A stretch of 64,000 nt of DNA from Paraglaciecola arctica BSs20135 (GTDB lineage Bacteria > Pseudomonadota > Gammaproteobacteria > Enterobacterales > Alteromonadaceae). Of this stretch, positions 1 to 9,236 are shown one piece after another. Under the pieces are notes generated by a model. It was given only the letters and a program-made list of their open reading frames with translations, ran no database searches and was not told where the DNA came from. Numbering within the stretch: the stretch's first letter is position 1; every line of letters begins with the position of its first letter. The DNA lies in the NCBI RefSeq assembly GCF_000314995.1, contig NZ_BAEO01000051.1, forward strand, positions 1 through 64,000. The letters are read 5' to 3'. Both the position numbers and the translations under genes were made by a program.

Positions 1-28
1 CCATGCGAGAGTAGCACATTGCCAGATT
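1..28 (+). rRNA. rrf: 5S ribosomal RNA, 3' end only
   Basis: The first bases (CCATGCGAGAGTAG, then CACATTGCCAG) match the conserved 3' end of gammaproteobacterial 5S rRNA, and a Rho-independent terminator follows directly. Most of the gene, and presumably the rest of an rRNA operon, lies to the left of the window. The exact 3' end is estimated. Confidence 0.8.
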
Positions 29-40
29 CCCAATTAGAGA

Positions 41-72
41 AAGGGCTATCCGTAAGGGTGGCCCTTTTTTGC
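41..72 (+). terminator. Rho-independent terminator of the rRNA operon
   Basis: A GC-rich stem (AAGGGC paired with GCCCTT) around a short loop is followed by a run of T. It sits just after the 5S 3' end, as expected for the end of an rrn operon. Confidence 0.8.
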
Positions 73-360
73 ATCTGCGGTTTTATCAGATTGGTTGTGT
101 TGAAAATCGGTGAGTAGTCAAATACACATCCCTGATGATATGCACCCAAACTCATCATCCATGACTCGTTGAAAATGCCTAGCCGAGCAGTGCTCGTCTC
201 AAAACGGCAATTTCCCAAACTCGCCTTCCTTGACTCGTTGTTCAGCAAGGCGCTGCTGTGCAGCTAAAGAAACTTGCTGAACCCTCCTGCGAGAGTAGAC
301 AGGTTTTTGCTCCTGCAAAACCTGCACTTCCTACATCCATGTAGGTCGCACATTGTCATA
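73..360. repeat. Repeat-rich spacer after the rRNA operon
   Basis: No gene is visible here. A 27-bp imperfect direct repeat (CCCAAACTC, eight variable bases, TGACTCGTTG) occurs at 145-171 and 214-240. Bases 289-298 and 349-358 repeat the two halves of the 5S 3' end seen at 5-24. They are separated by 50 bp that contain two small hairpins (CAGGTTTT/AAAACCTG and CCTACA/TGTAGG). This looks like a decayed second 5S 3' fragment with a short insertion. The IS630 element is inserted immediately beside it. Confidence 0.5.
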
Positions 361-370
361 CCAATCCGCA

Positions 371-922
371 TTAAGTTTTTCCCACCTCAAGCCAATCCCT
401 TGAACACATTTTTGTTACGCGTTTTGCATCGCTAACGAAATCATTCCAAGCGGTTGAGCAGGCATCAACAATGTCATCATAACCGCTGAAACAGCGATTA
501 GCTAAATGGTGCTGGCGGAGCCAACTCCATACTTGTTCTATTGGGTTTAGTTCAGGTGAGTATGGGGGCAATTTGATGATATCCACATTTTTAAGCCCTT
601 CGACTAATGAAGCTTGATGCCATCCAGCCCCATCCATTATCACCACTGCGTACCTACCGGGTTTTGTTTTTTCCGAAATCTGTTCGAGGTGCTGCGTCAT
701 AATATTTTTATCAACATGGGGCACTATCAATGCCTCTGTTTCGCCTGTGGCCGGACACGCAGCCCCAAACAAATATGCATAGTCGAACTGTTGTTGCTTA
801 ACCGCTCTTGGTCGGCAGCCTTTCTTTGACCAAAGACGTGTGGTGGTATTCTGCTGACCTATTCTCGCTTCATCCTGAAACCAAAAATCCACCTTATCTA
901 GTGCAATATGTCCGGCGATCAA
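371..922 (-). CDS. IS630-family transposase, DDE catalytic part (OrfB)
   Basis: This 183-residue frame holds the RNase H-like catalytic core of an IS630 transposase. Visible motifs are FWFQDEARIG near residue 13 (first Asp), VVIMDGAGWH near residue 93 (second Asp) and PPYSPELNPIEQVW near residue 119 (catalytic Glu). It probably does not start independently at its first methionine. Moving back one base on the A7 run at 944-950 in OrfA joins the two frames into a full-length transposase of about 345 residues. The alternative is an ancestral gene broken by an indel, but the clean slippery run favours programmed or transcriptional slippage. Confidence 0.85.
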   Translation of the reverse strand: MIAGHIALDKVDFWFQDEARIGQQNTTTRLWSKKGCRPRAVKQQQFDYAYLFGAACPATGETEALIVPHVDKNIMTQHLEQISEKTKPGRYAVVIMDGAGWHQASLVEGLKNVDIIKLPPYSPELNPIEQVWSWLRQHHLANRCFSGYDDIVDACSTAWNDFVSDAKRVTKMCSRDWLEVGKT

Positions 923-932
923 CTTGATCGTT

Positions 933-1409
933 TCAATTTGCAGTTTTTTTAAACTCTTCTTGAGCTTCGAGTGACTGTTTGGGGTGTTTATAGCGACTTG
1001 TCGTCCAACTGATCCCTAGTGATTTGAGCAAAGGGTAAATTGAATTTTGATGATAGTTGACTGCAAAGACTTGTTGAATATAACGTTGCAGCATTTCACC
1101 GTTTAAGCGTCCCCCTTTGCAGGACTCGCTTTGTTTCTCAATGTACTCTACCAACTCCGCTTTTTGCTGCTCCGTTAGGAGACTAGGTCTACCGGATGGT
1201 TTTTTACTTTCAAGGCCACTGATACCCCCTTTGAGATAGTTGGCAACCCATTCATTGACCATTCTTCGACTCACATTTAGAGTCCTAGCGACTTTGGCTC
1301 TATTTTTACCTGCCTTAAAATGCGCTACCGCCAATAAACGCATACGCATTCGATGATCTTTAACATTGTTAGAGAGTGTTTTTAATTCTTGTTCAGTATG
1401 ATGATTCAA
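933..1409 (-). CDS. IS630-family transposase, helix-turn-helix part (OrfA)
   Basis: This 158-residue protein is the N-terminal DNA-binding part of an IS630 transposase. An HTH is visible near residues 36-58 (KNRAKVARTLNVSRRMVNEW), followed by a linker and a second winged-helix-like segment (GLESKKPSGRPS, then QQKAELVEYI). It begins at a TTG codon. It ends in a TGA just after a run of seven A that provides the shift into the catalytic frame. Alone it could bind the element ends and act as a regulator. Confidence 0.82.
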   Translation of the reverse strand: MNHHTEQELKTLSNNVKDHRMRMRLLAVAHFKAGKNRAKVARTLNVSRRMVNEWVANYLKGGISGLESKKPSGRPSLLTEQQKAELVEYIEKQSESCKGGRLNGEMLQRYIQQVFAVNYHQNSIYPLLKSLGISWTTSRYKHPKQSLEAQEEFKKTAN

Positions 1410-1564
1410 AGGAAACGCTAGGTGGCTTTGAGATAAACATATTAGATCACATGTTTATGCGGATTGGTATTAGAGCTCAGTGTGTTTGGCATATGCTCTA
1501 AAAAAGTGCTATGTGAATTACATAGCAATTATCATGATTATCTTATGATTTATTAATAATAGTT

Positions 1565-3295
1565 TTACTTTGTACGTGCACGCTCAATAATGAACTTCAC
1601 ATCCACTTCTTTTGGTAAGGTGCCATAATAGTAACCGCCGTAGTGATTTAAACGTGAATGCACATAGCCAAATGCAACCGATTTATCGCCAAATTGTATA
1701 AGTGTGCTTGCTTGCCAAGCAAGGGCCAGTTTTTCTACTACACTGCGCGCACGAAATTCTATGCTGTCAGGATCTTTAAACTCGAGACTCAAGGTTTGTA
1801 GGTATTGATCGAATACAGGATATGTACCTAAACCTTTTTTCAGCTCATTCATAAAAGCATCTAACACAGTAGGGTCTTTTTGCATGGCACGTAATACATC
1901 TAAACATTGCACATTACCGCTACCTTCCCAAATTGCGTTGATTGGGCTTTCACGATATAAGCGTGGCAATATATTATCTTCTACTACGCCCACACCACCG
2001 ATACACTCCATACACTCATAGGTAAATTGTGCGGCGCGCTTACAAATCCAATATTTACCTATGGCTGTGGCGACACGAGAAAATTTTGATTCTTGTTCTG
2101 CTACATCCGCAGGAACATTATCTTGCTGCAATACATCGAGTGAATGGGCAATGCGCATGCTAATGGCCAACGCTGCTTCACTTTCAATGGCGAGATCGGC
2201 CAGCACATTTTGCATAAGAGGTTGATCATGCAAATTTTTTCCAAACACTGCACGACCAGAAGTATGGTGTACCGCTTGTGCTAACGCCTGACGCATAATG
2301 CTGCTAGAGCCGACCATACAATCAAAGCGTGTCATCGATACCATTTCAATGATCGTGCGCACGCCGCGACCTTCTTCACCAATCATCCAAGCAAATGCGC
2401 CCCGGTATTCTACTTCGCTCGAGGCATTGGAGATGTTCCCCATTTTGTCTTTAATACGTTGAATGTACATTTGATTTTTATTGCCATCTGGGCGCCAGCG
2501 TGGCAATAAAAAACAGGATAAGCCTTGCTCTTTCGATCCTGTGTATGCCAACACTAGAAAGCCGTCGCACATGGGGGCGCTGCAAAACCATTTATGTCCA
2601 ACTAATTCATACGTTTCGCCAGGCCCTGACTGCGCAATAGCTGTGGCAACGGTTGTATTAGCACGCACATCTGAGCCTCCCTGTTTCTCTGTCATGGCCA
2701 TGCCAATCGTTAAGCCTTTCTTTTCATAAAACGGCACATTGCGTGGGTCGTAAATATTAGCCGTGATTTTACTTAACCAGTGTTCAGCTATATTTGTTTG
2801 ATGGGCTATGGCAGGTACGGATGCAAACGTCATCGTTAATGGACAACCCGAACCTGGATCTGCCTGGCTGTGCATATATTCAATTGCGGCACGGGCAACA
2901 TGGGCGCCCATTTTCTTTTGTGTCCATGGTAAACTATGGTGCCCTGCCTCAATGGCAGTTTCCATTAGCAGGTGATAAGCGGAATGAAAGTCCACTTGAT
3001 CTATGCGTTCACCAAAGCGCGAATGGGATTTGAATTCTGGTTTGTATTTATTGGCGGTAAAGCCTGCTTCAAATAAATCTGAGCCCACACGTTCCCCGTA
3101 GTAACTCATGGCATCTTTATGCCAATCACCTTGAAAGGTTTTGACCCAGTGTTGCAGTGCTTGATCACCATCATAGGCATTGAATGGATCTAAGCCAGTA
3201 GGTTGATTAAATACAACATGTGTCTCCCCAGAACTCGGTTTTTTTACAGCTGCTGATCCGCTGCTTTTCACCTTTGGTTGAGTAATATCACTCAT
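1565..3295 (-). CDS. AidB-like acyl-CoA dehydrogenase
   Basis: This flavoprotein of the acyl-CoA dehydrogenase superfamily most resembles the AidB/large acyl-CoA dehydrogenase group. The length of about 576 residues, GLTIGMAMTEKQGGSD in the middle domain, and MECIGGVGVVEDN plus YRESPINAIWEGSGN in the C-terminal domain are typical. AidB-type proteins bind FAD and DNA and are linked to alkylation resistance, while relatives oxidise branched acyl-CoAs, so the substrate is open. The start was set at 3295 because AGGAG lies six bases upstream. The open frame runs 18 codons further without a good ribosome site. It stands alone, with spacers on both sides. Confidence 0.88.
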   Translation of the reverse strand: MSDITQPKVKSSGSAAVKKPSSGETHVVFNQPTGLDPFNAYDGDQALQHWVKTFQGDWHKDAMSYYGERVGSDLFEAGFTANKYKPEFKSHSRFGERIDQVDFHSAYHLLMETAIEAGHHSLPWTQKKMGAHVARAAIEYMHSQADPGSGCPLTMTFASVPAIAHQTNIAEHWLSKITANIYDPRNVPFYEKKGLTIGMAMTEKQGGSDVRANTTVATAIAQSGPGETYELVGHKWFCSAPMCDGFLVLAYTGSKEQGLSCFLLPRWRPDGNKNQMYIQRIKDKMGNISNASSEVEYRGAFAWMIGEEGRGVRTIIEMVSMTRFDCMVGSSSIMRQALAQAVHHTSGRAVFGKNLHDQPLMQNVLADLAIESEAALAISMRIAHSLDVLQQDNVPADVAEQESKFSRVATAIGKYWICKRAAQFTYECMECIGGVGVVEDNILPRLYRESPINAIWEGSGNVQCLDVLRAMQKDPTVLDAFMNELKKGLGTYPVFDQYLQTLSLEFKDPDSIEFRARSVVEKLALAWQASTLIQFGDKSVAFGYVHSRLNHYGGYYYGTLPKEVDVKFIIERARTK

Positions 3296-3914
3296 GTTGC
3301 GACTCCTGTTAGTGGGTACCGTATTCTGTACTGAATTATCTGCTGCCAATTATTGGCAATGACACCTGAGGTTACCAGCAAAAAAATTCGATAGGACACC
3401 TCTTTGAACGCACCACGTAATACAGATATTAAAGAATATACGAAGAGTAAATCACGTACTAGTTCTATTCACTAGACATTGATTTTTGGCGGCAGCAGGA
3501 TAAAGAGCGAGGAAGACTAGGGGCGAAACAATTCACAGAGCATTCAGCTATTTAAATAGGGTTAAAACATCGGTTGCCGTCTTCCGCCTTCTACTAGCTT
3601 TTTACACTAACTTCTTGCTGTACGAGTTACTATTTGCTCACAGTGGCCATGCTATTTATTCAATTATTACATCAATTTAGCAGGGCCAAATTGAAATTTT
3701 CAGGAGCACTGCTTCCCACAATTAAACCGTTAGATAAGCGAGCTGTATGGATGCGGGAAGATAGAATAATGCTGGAGCAGTTATCGAAAAGTCGAGACTG
3801 GGTGGCCGATTGAACGTAGTGGGTTGCTTAATCTTTAAATATTGAAATGGATGTGGTCAAGGTTGAGTGGTTTTATAAAAAATATTAGGCTGTATGGATT
3901 AATGCGGGGTTAAA
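3296..3914. other. Non-coding stretch of about 620 bp
   Basis: It lies between the upstream side of the AidB-like gene and the downstream side of gpsA. No RNA gene or strong terminator is visible. The only candidate is a 54-codon plus-strand frame at 3649-3813, listed separately. The first part must carry the promoter of the AidB-like gene. Confidence 0.5.
3649..3813 (+). pseudogene. Possible small DUF1127-like protein, frameshifted at its end
   Basis: An ATG opens a 54-residue frame with a hydrophobic start (MLFIQLLHQF) and a basic middle. It continues REDRIMLEQLSKSRDW and stops at VAD. Shifting one base at the stop gives DIERSGLLNL, which resembles the closing DIGL-R segment of small DUF1127 proteins. 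This suggests a degraded small gene, but the match is weak, no good ribosome site is seen, and chance is possible. Confidence 0.25.
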
Positions 3915-4910
3915 TTATTCTGAAGTTTGGTCTCTAGCTAATAAAGTTAATGCCGCTTCTTTAGCTGATTTGCTGTTGTAAAGTACTTCGTATATTTGTT
4001 CACAAATGGGCATTTCTACTCCCATGCGTTGGGAAAGTATATGGACTTCTTTGGTGTTGCGATATCCTTCAACGACTTGGCCAATTTCGGTCATGGCTTC
4101 TTCGATACCTAAACCACGGCCTAGAGCTAAACCGAATCGTCTGTTACGTGATTGGTTGTCAGTACAAGTAAGTACTAAGTCTCCTAGCCCTGACATACCC
4201 ATAAAAGTGGCAGGTTTTGCTCCCATTTTTACGCCTAGTCTGGTTAGTTCTGTTAGTCCTCTAGTGATGAGTGCGGTTCTGGCGTTAGAACCGAACCCTA
4301 GTCCATCTGCCAAGCCGGCGCCTATAGCGATGACATTTTTAACGGCCCCGCCTAGTTGTATGCCAATGAAGTCATCATTTCTATAGACTCTAAAGGATTT
4401 GGAACAATGCAGCTTATTAGCAAACTCTATAGCAAGGTTTTCATTTGTAGAGCTTAATGATATTGCGGTAGGAAGGCCTGCCACCATTTCTTTTGCAAAG
4501 GTTGGTCCTGATAATGCTGCTATAGGCGTGTCGTTACCTAAGATCTCTACAGCAACATCTTGTAAAAGCCTACCTGTTTCAGGCTCTAAACCTTTAGTTG
4601 CCCATATAATTCTATGCTGGGGAGTTAGGTAGGGTTTCGCTTGCTGTAAAGTGCTGGCAAATGCATGGCTTGGGACAACAACTAGAATATCCTGACTATT
4701 GGTTATAGCTTCACGCAGTTCGGATTCTACCATCAATTCTTTGGGGAATATGGCATCAGGCAGATACTTCTGATTGCATCGGTCCTTTGCCATCAATTCG
4801 ATTTGTTGTTTATCTCGACCCCACAAGACGGTTTTCACACCATTGCGAGAAAGACAAAAAGCGAGGGCAGTACCGTAAGAGCCTGCCCCTAATACACAAA
4901 CAGAGTTCAT
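3915..4910 (-). CDS. gpsA: Glycerol-3-phosphate dehydrogenase [NAD(P)+]
   Basis: GpsA reduces dihydroxyacetone phosphate to sn-glycerol 3-phosphate, the backbone precursor of phospholipids, in the cytoplasm. The 331-residue length fits the family. The N-terminus has the Rossmann motif [35 protein letters not shown] with the catalytic Lys, and [15 protein letters not shown] are all present. It is the last gene of the yibN-grxC-secB-gpsA run, 16 bases after secB, the same order as in Escherichia coli. No clear terminator follows the stop. Confidence 0.97.
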   Translation of the reverse strand: MNSVCVLGAGSYGTALAFCLSRNGVKTVLWGRDKQQIELMAKDRCNQKYLPDAIFPKELMVESELREAITNSQDILVVVPSHAFASTLQQAKPYLTPQHRIIWATKGLEPETGRLLQDVAVEILGNDTPIAALSGPTFAKEMVAGLPTAISLSSTNENLAIEFANKLHCSKSFRVYRNDDFIGIQLGGAVKNVIAIGAGLADGLGFGSNARTALITRGLTELTRLGVKMGAKPATFMGMSGLGDLVLTCTDNQSRNRRFGLALGRGLGIEEAMTEIGQVVEGYRNTKEVHILSQRMGVEMPICEQIYEVLYNSKSAKEAALTLLARDQTSE

Positions 4911-4926
4911 TTTGAAATCACTGGAG

Positions 4927-5436
4927 TTATGCGTCTAATTTCTGTGTAGTTTGTTCCTGAGCCTGTTGAGCGCGTTTTTGCATGTAAGCTTTAAAAACAG
5001 AATTGAAATCCACAGGTGCCAAGTTGAGTGGTGGGAAAGTACCACGATTGACTAAATTAGAAATTGTTTCTCTTGCATAAGGAAACAAAGTATTAGGACA
5101 AAATGCGCCAATCATTTGAGCTTTATTTTGATCCGGCATGTCTCCAATCATGAAGATACCTGCTTGTTGCACTTCACACAAAAATGCCGTTTCTTCACCT
5201 ATTTTAGCTGTTACAGTCACAGACAATGTCACTTCAAATAGGTTGTCACCCAGAGGATTGCTTTTTGTATCTAAGTCTAACTGTACTTCTGGTTTCCATT
5301 CTTTTTGAAACATAGCGGGTGAGTTAGGTGTTTCAAAAGAAATATCTTTAGTATAAATTCTTTGGATTGAAAACTGTGGGCCTTGTGCCGCTTCTGGCTG
5401 CGCTGCAGCTTCGTTTGGTTGATTATCGTCAGCCAT
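4927..5436 (-). CDS. secB: Protein-export chaperone SecB
   Basis: SecB is a cytoplasmic homotetrameric chaperone that keeps precursor proteins unfolded and delivers them to SecA. The 169-residue protein shows the family core: [19 protein letters not shown], the beta-strand region [13 protein letters not shown], and [16 protein letters not shown] followed by [11 protein letters not shown]. The N-terminal 20 residues are a low-complexity acidic and Ala/Gln tail. It lies between grxC and gpsA in a compact operon. GGAAG lies upstream of the ATG. Confidence 0.97.
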   Translation of the reverse strand: MADDNQPNEAAAQPEAAQGPQFSIQRIYTKDISFETPNSPAMFQKEWKPEVQLDLDTKSNPLGDNLFEVTLSVTVTAKIGEETAFLCEVQQAGIFMIGDMPDQNKAQMIGAFCPNTLFPYARETISNLVNRGTFPPLNLAPVDFNSVFKAYMQKRAQQAQEQTTQKLDA

Positions 5437-5458
5437 GTTACTTCCTTTAATTGAGTTG

Positions 5459-5716
5459 TTAGTCAGCTAATAAGCTGTCTAGTTGGTTTTTTGCTTCTAA
5501 TGCAAACAAGTCATCGCAACCGCCTACATGATGATCTTTTATGAAAATTTGCGGAACTGTCGATTTACCGTTTGCCCGTTCGATCATTGTGCTGCGTAAT
5601 TCGGGCATAACATCGATTTCAATTTCATTAAAGCTTACTTCTTTTTTAGTCAACAAAGCCTTTGCTCGATGGCAATATGGGCAATGTCCTTTAGTATAAA
5701 TATCAACTTTACTCAT
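5459..5716 (-). CDS. grxC: Glutaredoxin 3
   Basis: This small dithiol glutaredoxin of 85 residues reduces disulfides and glutathione mixed disulfides using glutathione. The CPYC active site is at residues 11-14 and [19 protein letters not shown] is the conserved cis-Pro and GG-binding segment. The start at 5716 ([10 protein letters not shown]) follows AGGGATC. A longer frame reaches into yibN and is not believed. The gene is 16 bases from yibN and 22 from secB. Confidence 0.96.
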   Translation of the reverse strand: MSKVDIYTKGHCPYCHRAKALLTKKEVSFNEIEIDVMPELRSTMIERANGKSTVPQIFIKDHHVGGCDDLFALEAKNQLDSLLAD

Positions 5717-5732
5717 ATACGATCCCTGCAAA

Positions 5733-6158
5733 TTATTTGGTGATAGGTAGGTTTGCACCTTGCCAAGCATTGATGCCACCTTTCAACGTTACAACATGTT
5801 CAAATCCTGCTTTGAGCATTTGAGATGCAGTGCGTTTTGACGTCATGCCCATGGCACAGACAATAATAATGGGCTTGTCTTTAAATTTTTCAAGGGTGCT
5901 AAAGTCTCCTTTAGTCACTAATTCGGCTTTGATTTGTTTAGAACCTAAAATATGACCTTTTTTAAACTCCGCAGCCGGGCGAATATCCAAAATATAGGCA
6001 TCCTCTTTATTCATTAACAATGTTGCTTCGTGAGTGCTTAATTCTTTTAATGATGAAAACTGACTTGCCACTGTGGTGTATATTAGCGCTGCTAAAAGTG
6101 CAGCGAATAAACCAGCTAAAATATAATGATTAGTGACAAATTCTACCATTTGATCCAT
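5733..6158 (-). CDS. yibN: Membrane-anchored rhodanese-like protein YibN
   Basis: The 141-residue protein has one N-terminal transmembrane helix (YILAGLFAALLAALIYTTV) and a single rhodanese domain facing the cytoplasm. The active loop is CAMGMTSKRTAS with the catalytic Cys, and YILDIRPAAEFKKGHI is the conserved rhodanese entry. It is the first gene of the yibN-grxC-secB-gpsA operon, as in E. coli. The role is probably sulfur transfer or membrane biogenesis and is not settled. Start 6158 (MDQMVEF) was chosen because AAGGG precedes it. Confidence 0.9.
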   Translation of the reverse strand: MDQMVEFVTNHYILAGLFAALLAALIYTTVASQFSSLKELSTHEATLLMNKEDAYILDIRPAAEFKKGHILGSKQIKAELVTKGDFSTLEKFKDKPIIIVCAMGMTSKRTASQMLKAGFEHVVTLKGGINAWQGANLPITK

Positions 6159-6436
6159 AACAGGTGACCCTTTAAGGTGAGTAACATAAAAAAATGAGGC
6201 CAAAGTATATAGATTTTGTGTGCAGAAACTAGCCCTAGAGTAGATTCATACGTGCCACAAAGAATAACTTATTGTTATCCATTTGGTTTTTTAGAATGAT
6301 TTAGCCGTGACCTGCATAGCGAGTAAGGATAACATTAGCCCATTACCAAGTAACTAGGCCATGTAGATACCATAACTGCCACTCCTAGTATGCAATCACA
6401 ACATTAGTTAATAGCTTTATTGATAAGGACTGAATA

Positions 6437-7969
6437 ATGAGTCAAACCAAAAAGACCACCGCATTGATTATTTTAGACGGTTGGGGTCATCGTGAAGAAC
6501 AAGAAAGCAATGCGATTGCTCATGCTAATACACCGGTTTTAGATGGTTTGTGTAAAACTTACAGCAACACTTTAATATCTGGCTCAGGGTTAGACGTAGG
6601 ATTACCTCCTGGCCAAATGGGTAACTCTGAAGTTGGTCATGTCAATTTAGGCGCTGGACGAGTGGTGTATCAAGACTTTACTCGGGTAACCAAAGCTATT
6701 GAAGACGGTGATTTTTTTGAAAATTCAATACTCACAGAAAACCTAGATAAAGCTATTCAAGGAGATAAAGCAATCCATGTAATGGGGCTATTGTCGGCAG
6801 GTGGTGTACATAGCCACGAAGATCATATTTTTGCATTGTTGAAAATGGCAGCTAAGCGTGGTGCAACAAAATTATACTTGCATGCATTTTTAGATGGTCG
6901 CGATACACCGCCACGAAGTGCCGAGGGCTCTCTGAAAGCTGCTGATAAGGTATTTACAGAACTAGGTTTAGGGAAAACCGCCAGTGTTATTGGTCGTTAT
7001 TATGCGATGGATAGAGACAATCGCTGGGACAGAGTCGAGGCCGCCTATAATTTGATTGCCCAAGGAAAAGGGAATAAGGTTGAAGCTAGTGCTATTGATG
7101 CGTTAGAGGCTTCTTATGAACGTAATGAGAATGACGAGTTTATGCAGGCCACTGTGATTGGTGAAGCGGTACCATTACAGGATGGTGATGCTGTTTTCTT
7201 TATGAATTTTAGAGCCGATCGAGCCCGTGAGATCAGTCGACCATTTGTTGAAAAAGATTTTAATGAATTTAATAAAAGTAAACATATTGAGCTCAGTGCC
7301 TTTGTTACCCTAACCCAATACGCTGAAAGTATTGATGCGCCAGCAGCATACCCACCTGTTCCTCTAATAAACGTGATGGGAGATTGGTTAGCTCAGCACA
7401 ACAAAACTCAATTACGCATTTCAGAGACTGAAAAATATGCTCATGTCACTTTTTTCTATAGTGGTGGTCGTGAGGATTTATATGCGGGTGAATCGCGTAT
7501 TTTGATCCCATCACCCAAAGTGGCTACTTATGATCTGCAGCCAGAAATGAATTCAGCTGAATTGACCGATAAGCTAGTTGCGGCCATAGATTCTGGAACG
7601 TTTGACGTTATAGTGTGTAATTACCCTAATGGAGACATGGTTGGACATACTGGAAACTTTGATGCAGCTGTTAAAGCTTGTGAGGCGGTTGATGCCTGCG
7701 TTGGCAGAGTTGTTGAAGCGATTAAACGTAATGGTGGAGACTGTTTAATTACAGCTGATCACGGTAACGCTGAAAAAATGCAAGATGAACATACTGGCCA
7801 AGCGCACACTGCACACACCAGTGAACTTGTCCCCTTTATACACGTAGGACAAAAATCTACTGTTCGAGTTGGAGGCACATTAAGCGATGTAGCCCCCACT
7901 ATGCTGCATTTAATGGGGATGACACAACCTCCAGAGATGACAGGTACTCCAATAGTTACAGTGGATTAA
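6437..7969 (+). CDS. gpmI: 2,3-bisphosphoglycerate-independent phosphoglycerate mutase
   Basis: GpmI interconverts 3- and 2-phosphoglycerate in glycolysis using two manganese ions and a phosphoserine intermediate. The 510-residue length is standard. LIILDGWG near residue 10 carries a metal-binding Asp, and [14 protein letters not shown] near residue 62 carries the catalytic Ser. Further metal sites are in [12 protein letters not shown] and [11 protein letters not shown]. It diverges from the yibN operon, and AAGGA lies upstream of the ATG. envC follows four bases after the stop, so the two are co-transcribed. Confidence 0.97.
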   Translation: MSQTKKTTALIILDGWGHREEQESNAIAHANTPVLDGLCKTYSNTLISGSGLDVGLPPGQMGNSEVGHVNLGAGRVVYQDFTRVTKAIEDGDFFENSILTENLDKAIQGDKAIHVMGLLSAGGVHSHEDHIFALLKMAAKRGATKLYLHAFLDGRDTPPRSAEGSLKAADKVFTELGLGKTASVIGRYYAMDRDNRWDRVEAAYNLIAQGKGNKVEASAIDALEASYERNENDEFMQATVIGEAVPLQDGDAVFFMNFRADRAREISRPFVEKDFNEFNKSKHIELSAFVTLTQYAESIDAPAAYPPVPLINVMGDWLAQHNKTQLRISETEKYAHVTFFYSGGREDLYAGESRILIPSPKVATYDLQPEMNSAELTDKLVAAIDSGTFDVIVCNYPNGDMVGHTGNFDAAVKACEAVDACVGRVVEAIKRNGGDCLITADHGNAEKMQDEHTGQAHTAHTSELVPFIHVGQKSTVRVGGTLSDVAPTMLHLMGMTQPPEMTGTPIVTVD

Positions 7970-7973
7970 TCAA

Positions 7974-9134
7974 TTGAGATTGATACAGCACAAATTATTC
8001 CAAGGGAAAAGCCGCTCTTACTGGCTTTTCCTGTTGGTGATTTTATGTAGCATTTTTTTGGGATTTAATGCAAAAGCTCAAGAACAGTCAGATCTTGAAA
8101 GTATTCAGCAACAAATAAAAAACAAACAGGCGAAAATTAGTAAACAATTAGAGACGGCCAAAAAGCTTCAAGATAACCTAAAGGATGTTGAATTACAGAT
8201 TGCAAAATCTGCTAAGGAACTCAATAAAATTGACATATCCCTAGCCAAAAACCAACAACAACTGAGTGTTTTGCGCAAACAACAAAAGGGGTACTTAACA
8301 TCCTTAGATCAGCAAAAATCAGTATTATCTAAACAAATTCGTAGTGCCTATATGACAGGTAATTATGACTTTGCAAAAATGTTATTGAATCAGCAAGATG
8401 CGGCTAATTTCGAACGTACTATTACTTATTATCAATATTTGAATAAAGCCAGAAAATCGCAGATAGACAGTTTTAATTTGTTAGTTAAAGATCTACAAAA
8501 AGTGAATGCCAAGCTTATTGATAACCAAACTGAGCTAGAACAATTAAAAGACAAACAACTAGAACAACAACAAGCCTTAAAAGCTAATCAAACTGACAGG
8601 GAAAGAACGCTTATAGCGATGCAGAACGCTATCGAATCTGAAGAAGCAAAAATTGCACAGCTACAAATCAATGAAAAGAATTTGCTAGAGGCATTAACCC
8701 GTGCGCAACAACAAGCCGACAAACAAGACGTAACCTTAAATGGATTAAGTGCCTTTAAAGGCCGTCTATTAATGCCTGCTGAAGGTAATCTCAGAAAAAT
8801 GTTTGGTAGATTTAGGCAAGGTCAAATCAAATGGAAAGGGGTGGTGATAAACGGTACTGCAGGTGATTCTGTGATTGCCATCCATCATGCTAAGGTGCTT
8901 TATTCTGATTGGCTTCGAGGTTTTGGTTTAGTCACAGTCCTGGATCATGGAGATGGATTTATGAGTCTGTATGGTCATAACCAAGCTTTATTAAAACAAG
9001 CTGGTGAGACTGTTCAGGCGGGGGAAGCTATTGCTCTATTAGGGCAAAGTGGCGGGCAAAGTCGACCTAACTTGTATTTCGAAATTCGCCATAAAGGACG
9101 GCCTATTAATCCAGTTAATTGGTTAAAACTATAG
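7974..9134 (+). CDS. envC: Murein hydrolase activator EnvC
   Basis: EnvC is a periplasmic divisome factor that activates the amidases AmiA and AmiB during septum splitting, controlled by FtsEX. The 386-residue protein has an N-terminal signal segment (LFLLVILCSIFLGF), a long coiled coil of about 220 residues rich in Lys, Gln and Glu, and a C-terminal LytM fold. The LytM zinc ligands are lost: FEIRHKG stands where HxH is expected. This is the known degenerate state of EnvC-type activators. Translation starts at a TTG four bases after gpmI, consistent with coupling. Confidence 0.92.
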   Translation: MRLIQHKLFQGKSRSYWLFLLVILCSIFLGFNAKAQEQSDLESIQQQIKNKQAKISKQLETAKKLQDNLKDVELQIAKSAKELNKIDISLAKNQQQLSVLRKQQKGYLTSLDQQKSVLSKQIRSAYMTGNYDFAKMLLNQQDAANFERTITYYQYLNKARKSQIDSFNLLVKDLQKVNAKLIDNQTELEQLKDKQLEQQQALKANQTDRERTLIAMQNAIESEEAKIAQLQINEKNLLEALTRAQQQADKQDVTLNGLSAFKGRLLMPAEGNLRKMFGRFRQGQIKWKGVVINGTAGDSVIAIHHAKVLYSDWLRGFGLVTVLDHGDGFMSLYGHNQALLKQAGETVQAGEAIALLGQSGGQSRPNLYFEIRHKGRPINPVNWLKL

Positions 9135-9236
9135 GCCCTAATATCTTTGTGTATTTAAACGATTCAATCCTAGCAAAAATACTTGATGTGATTATAATCA
9201 AAGTGAAATGCAGTCGGGTAAAACAATAATAAAATC

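Larger units (their letters stand above)
361..1467 (-). mobile_element. IS630-family insertion sequence
   Basis: The element is bounded by inverted ends that begin CCAATCCGCAT and finish with the complement ATGCGGATTGG. A TA dinucleotide lies on each side (359-360 and 1468-1469), matching the TA target preference and duplication of IS630 elements. Inside are two minus-strand reading frames, an HTH part and a DDE part, in overlapping phase typical of transposases made by frameshifting. Both ends and both frames appear intact, so it may still be mobile. It inserted in the spacer after the rRNA operon and disrupts no recognisable gene. Confidence 0.88.
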
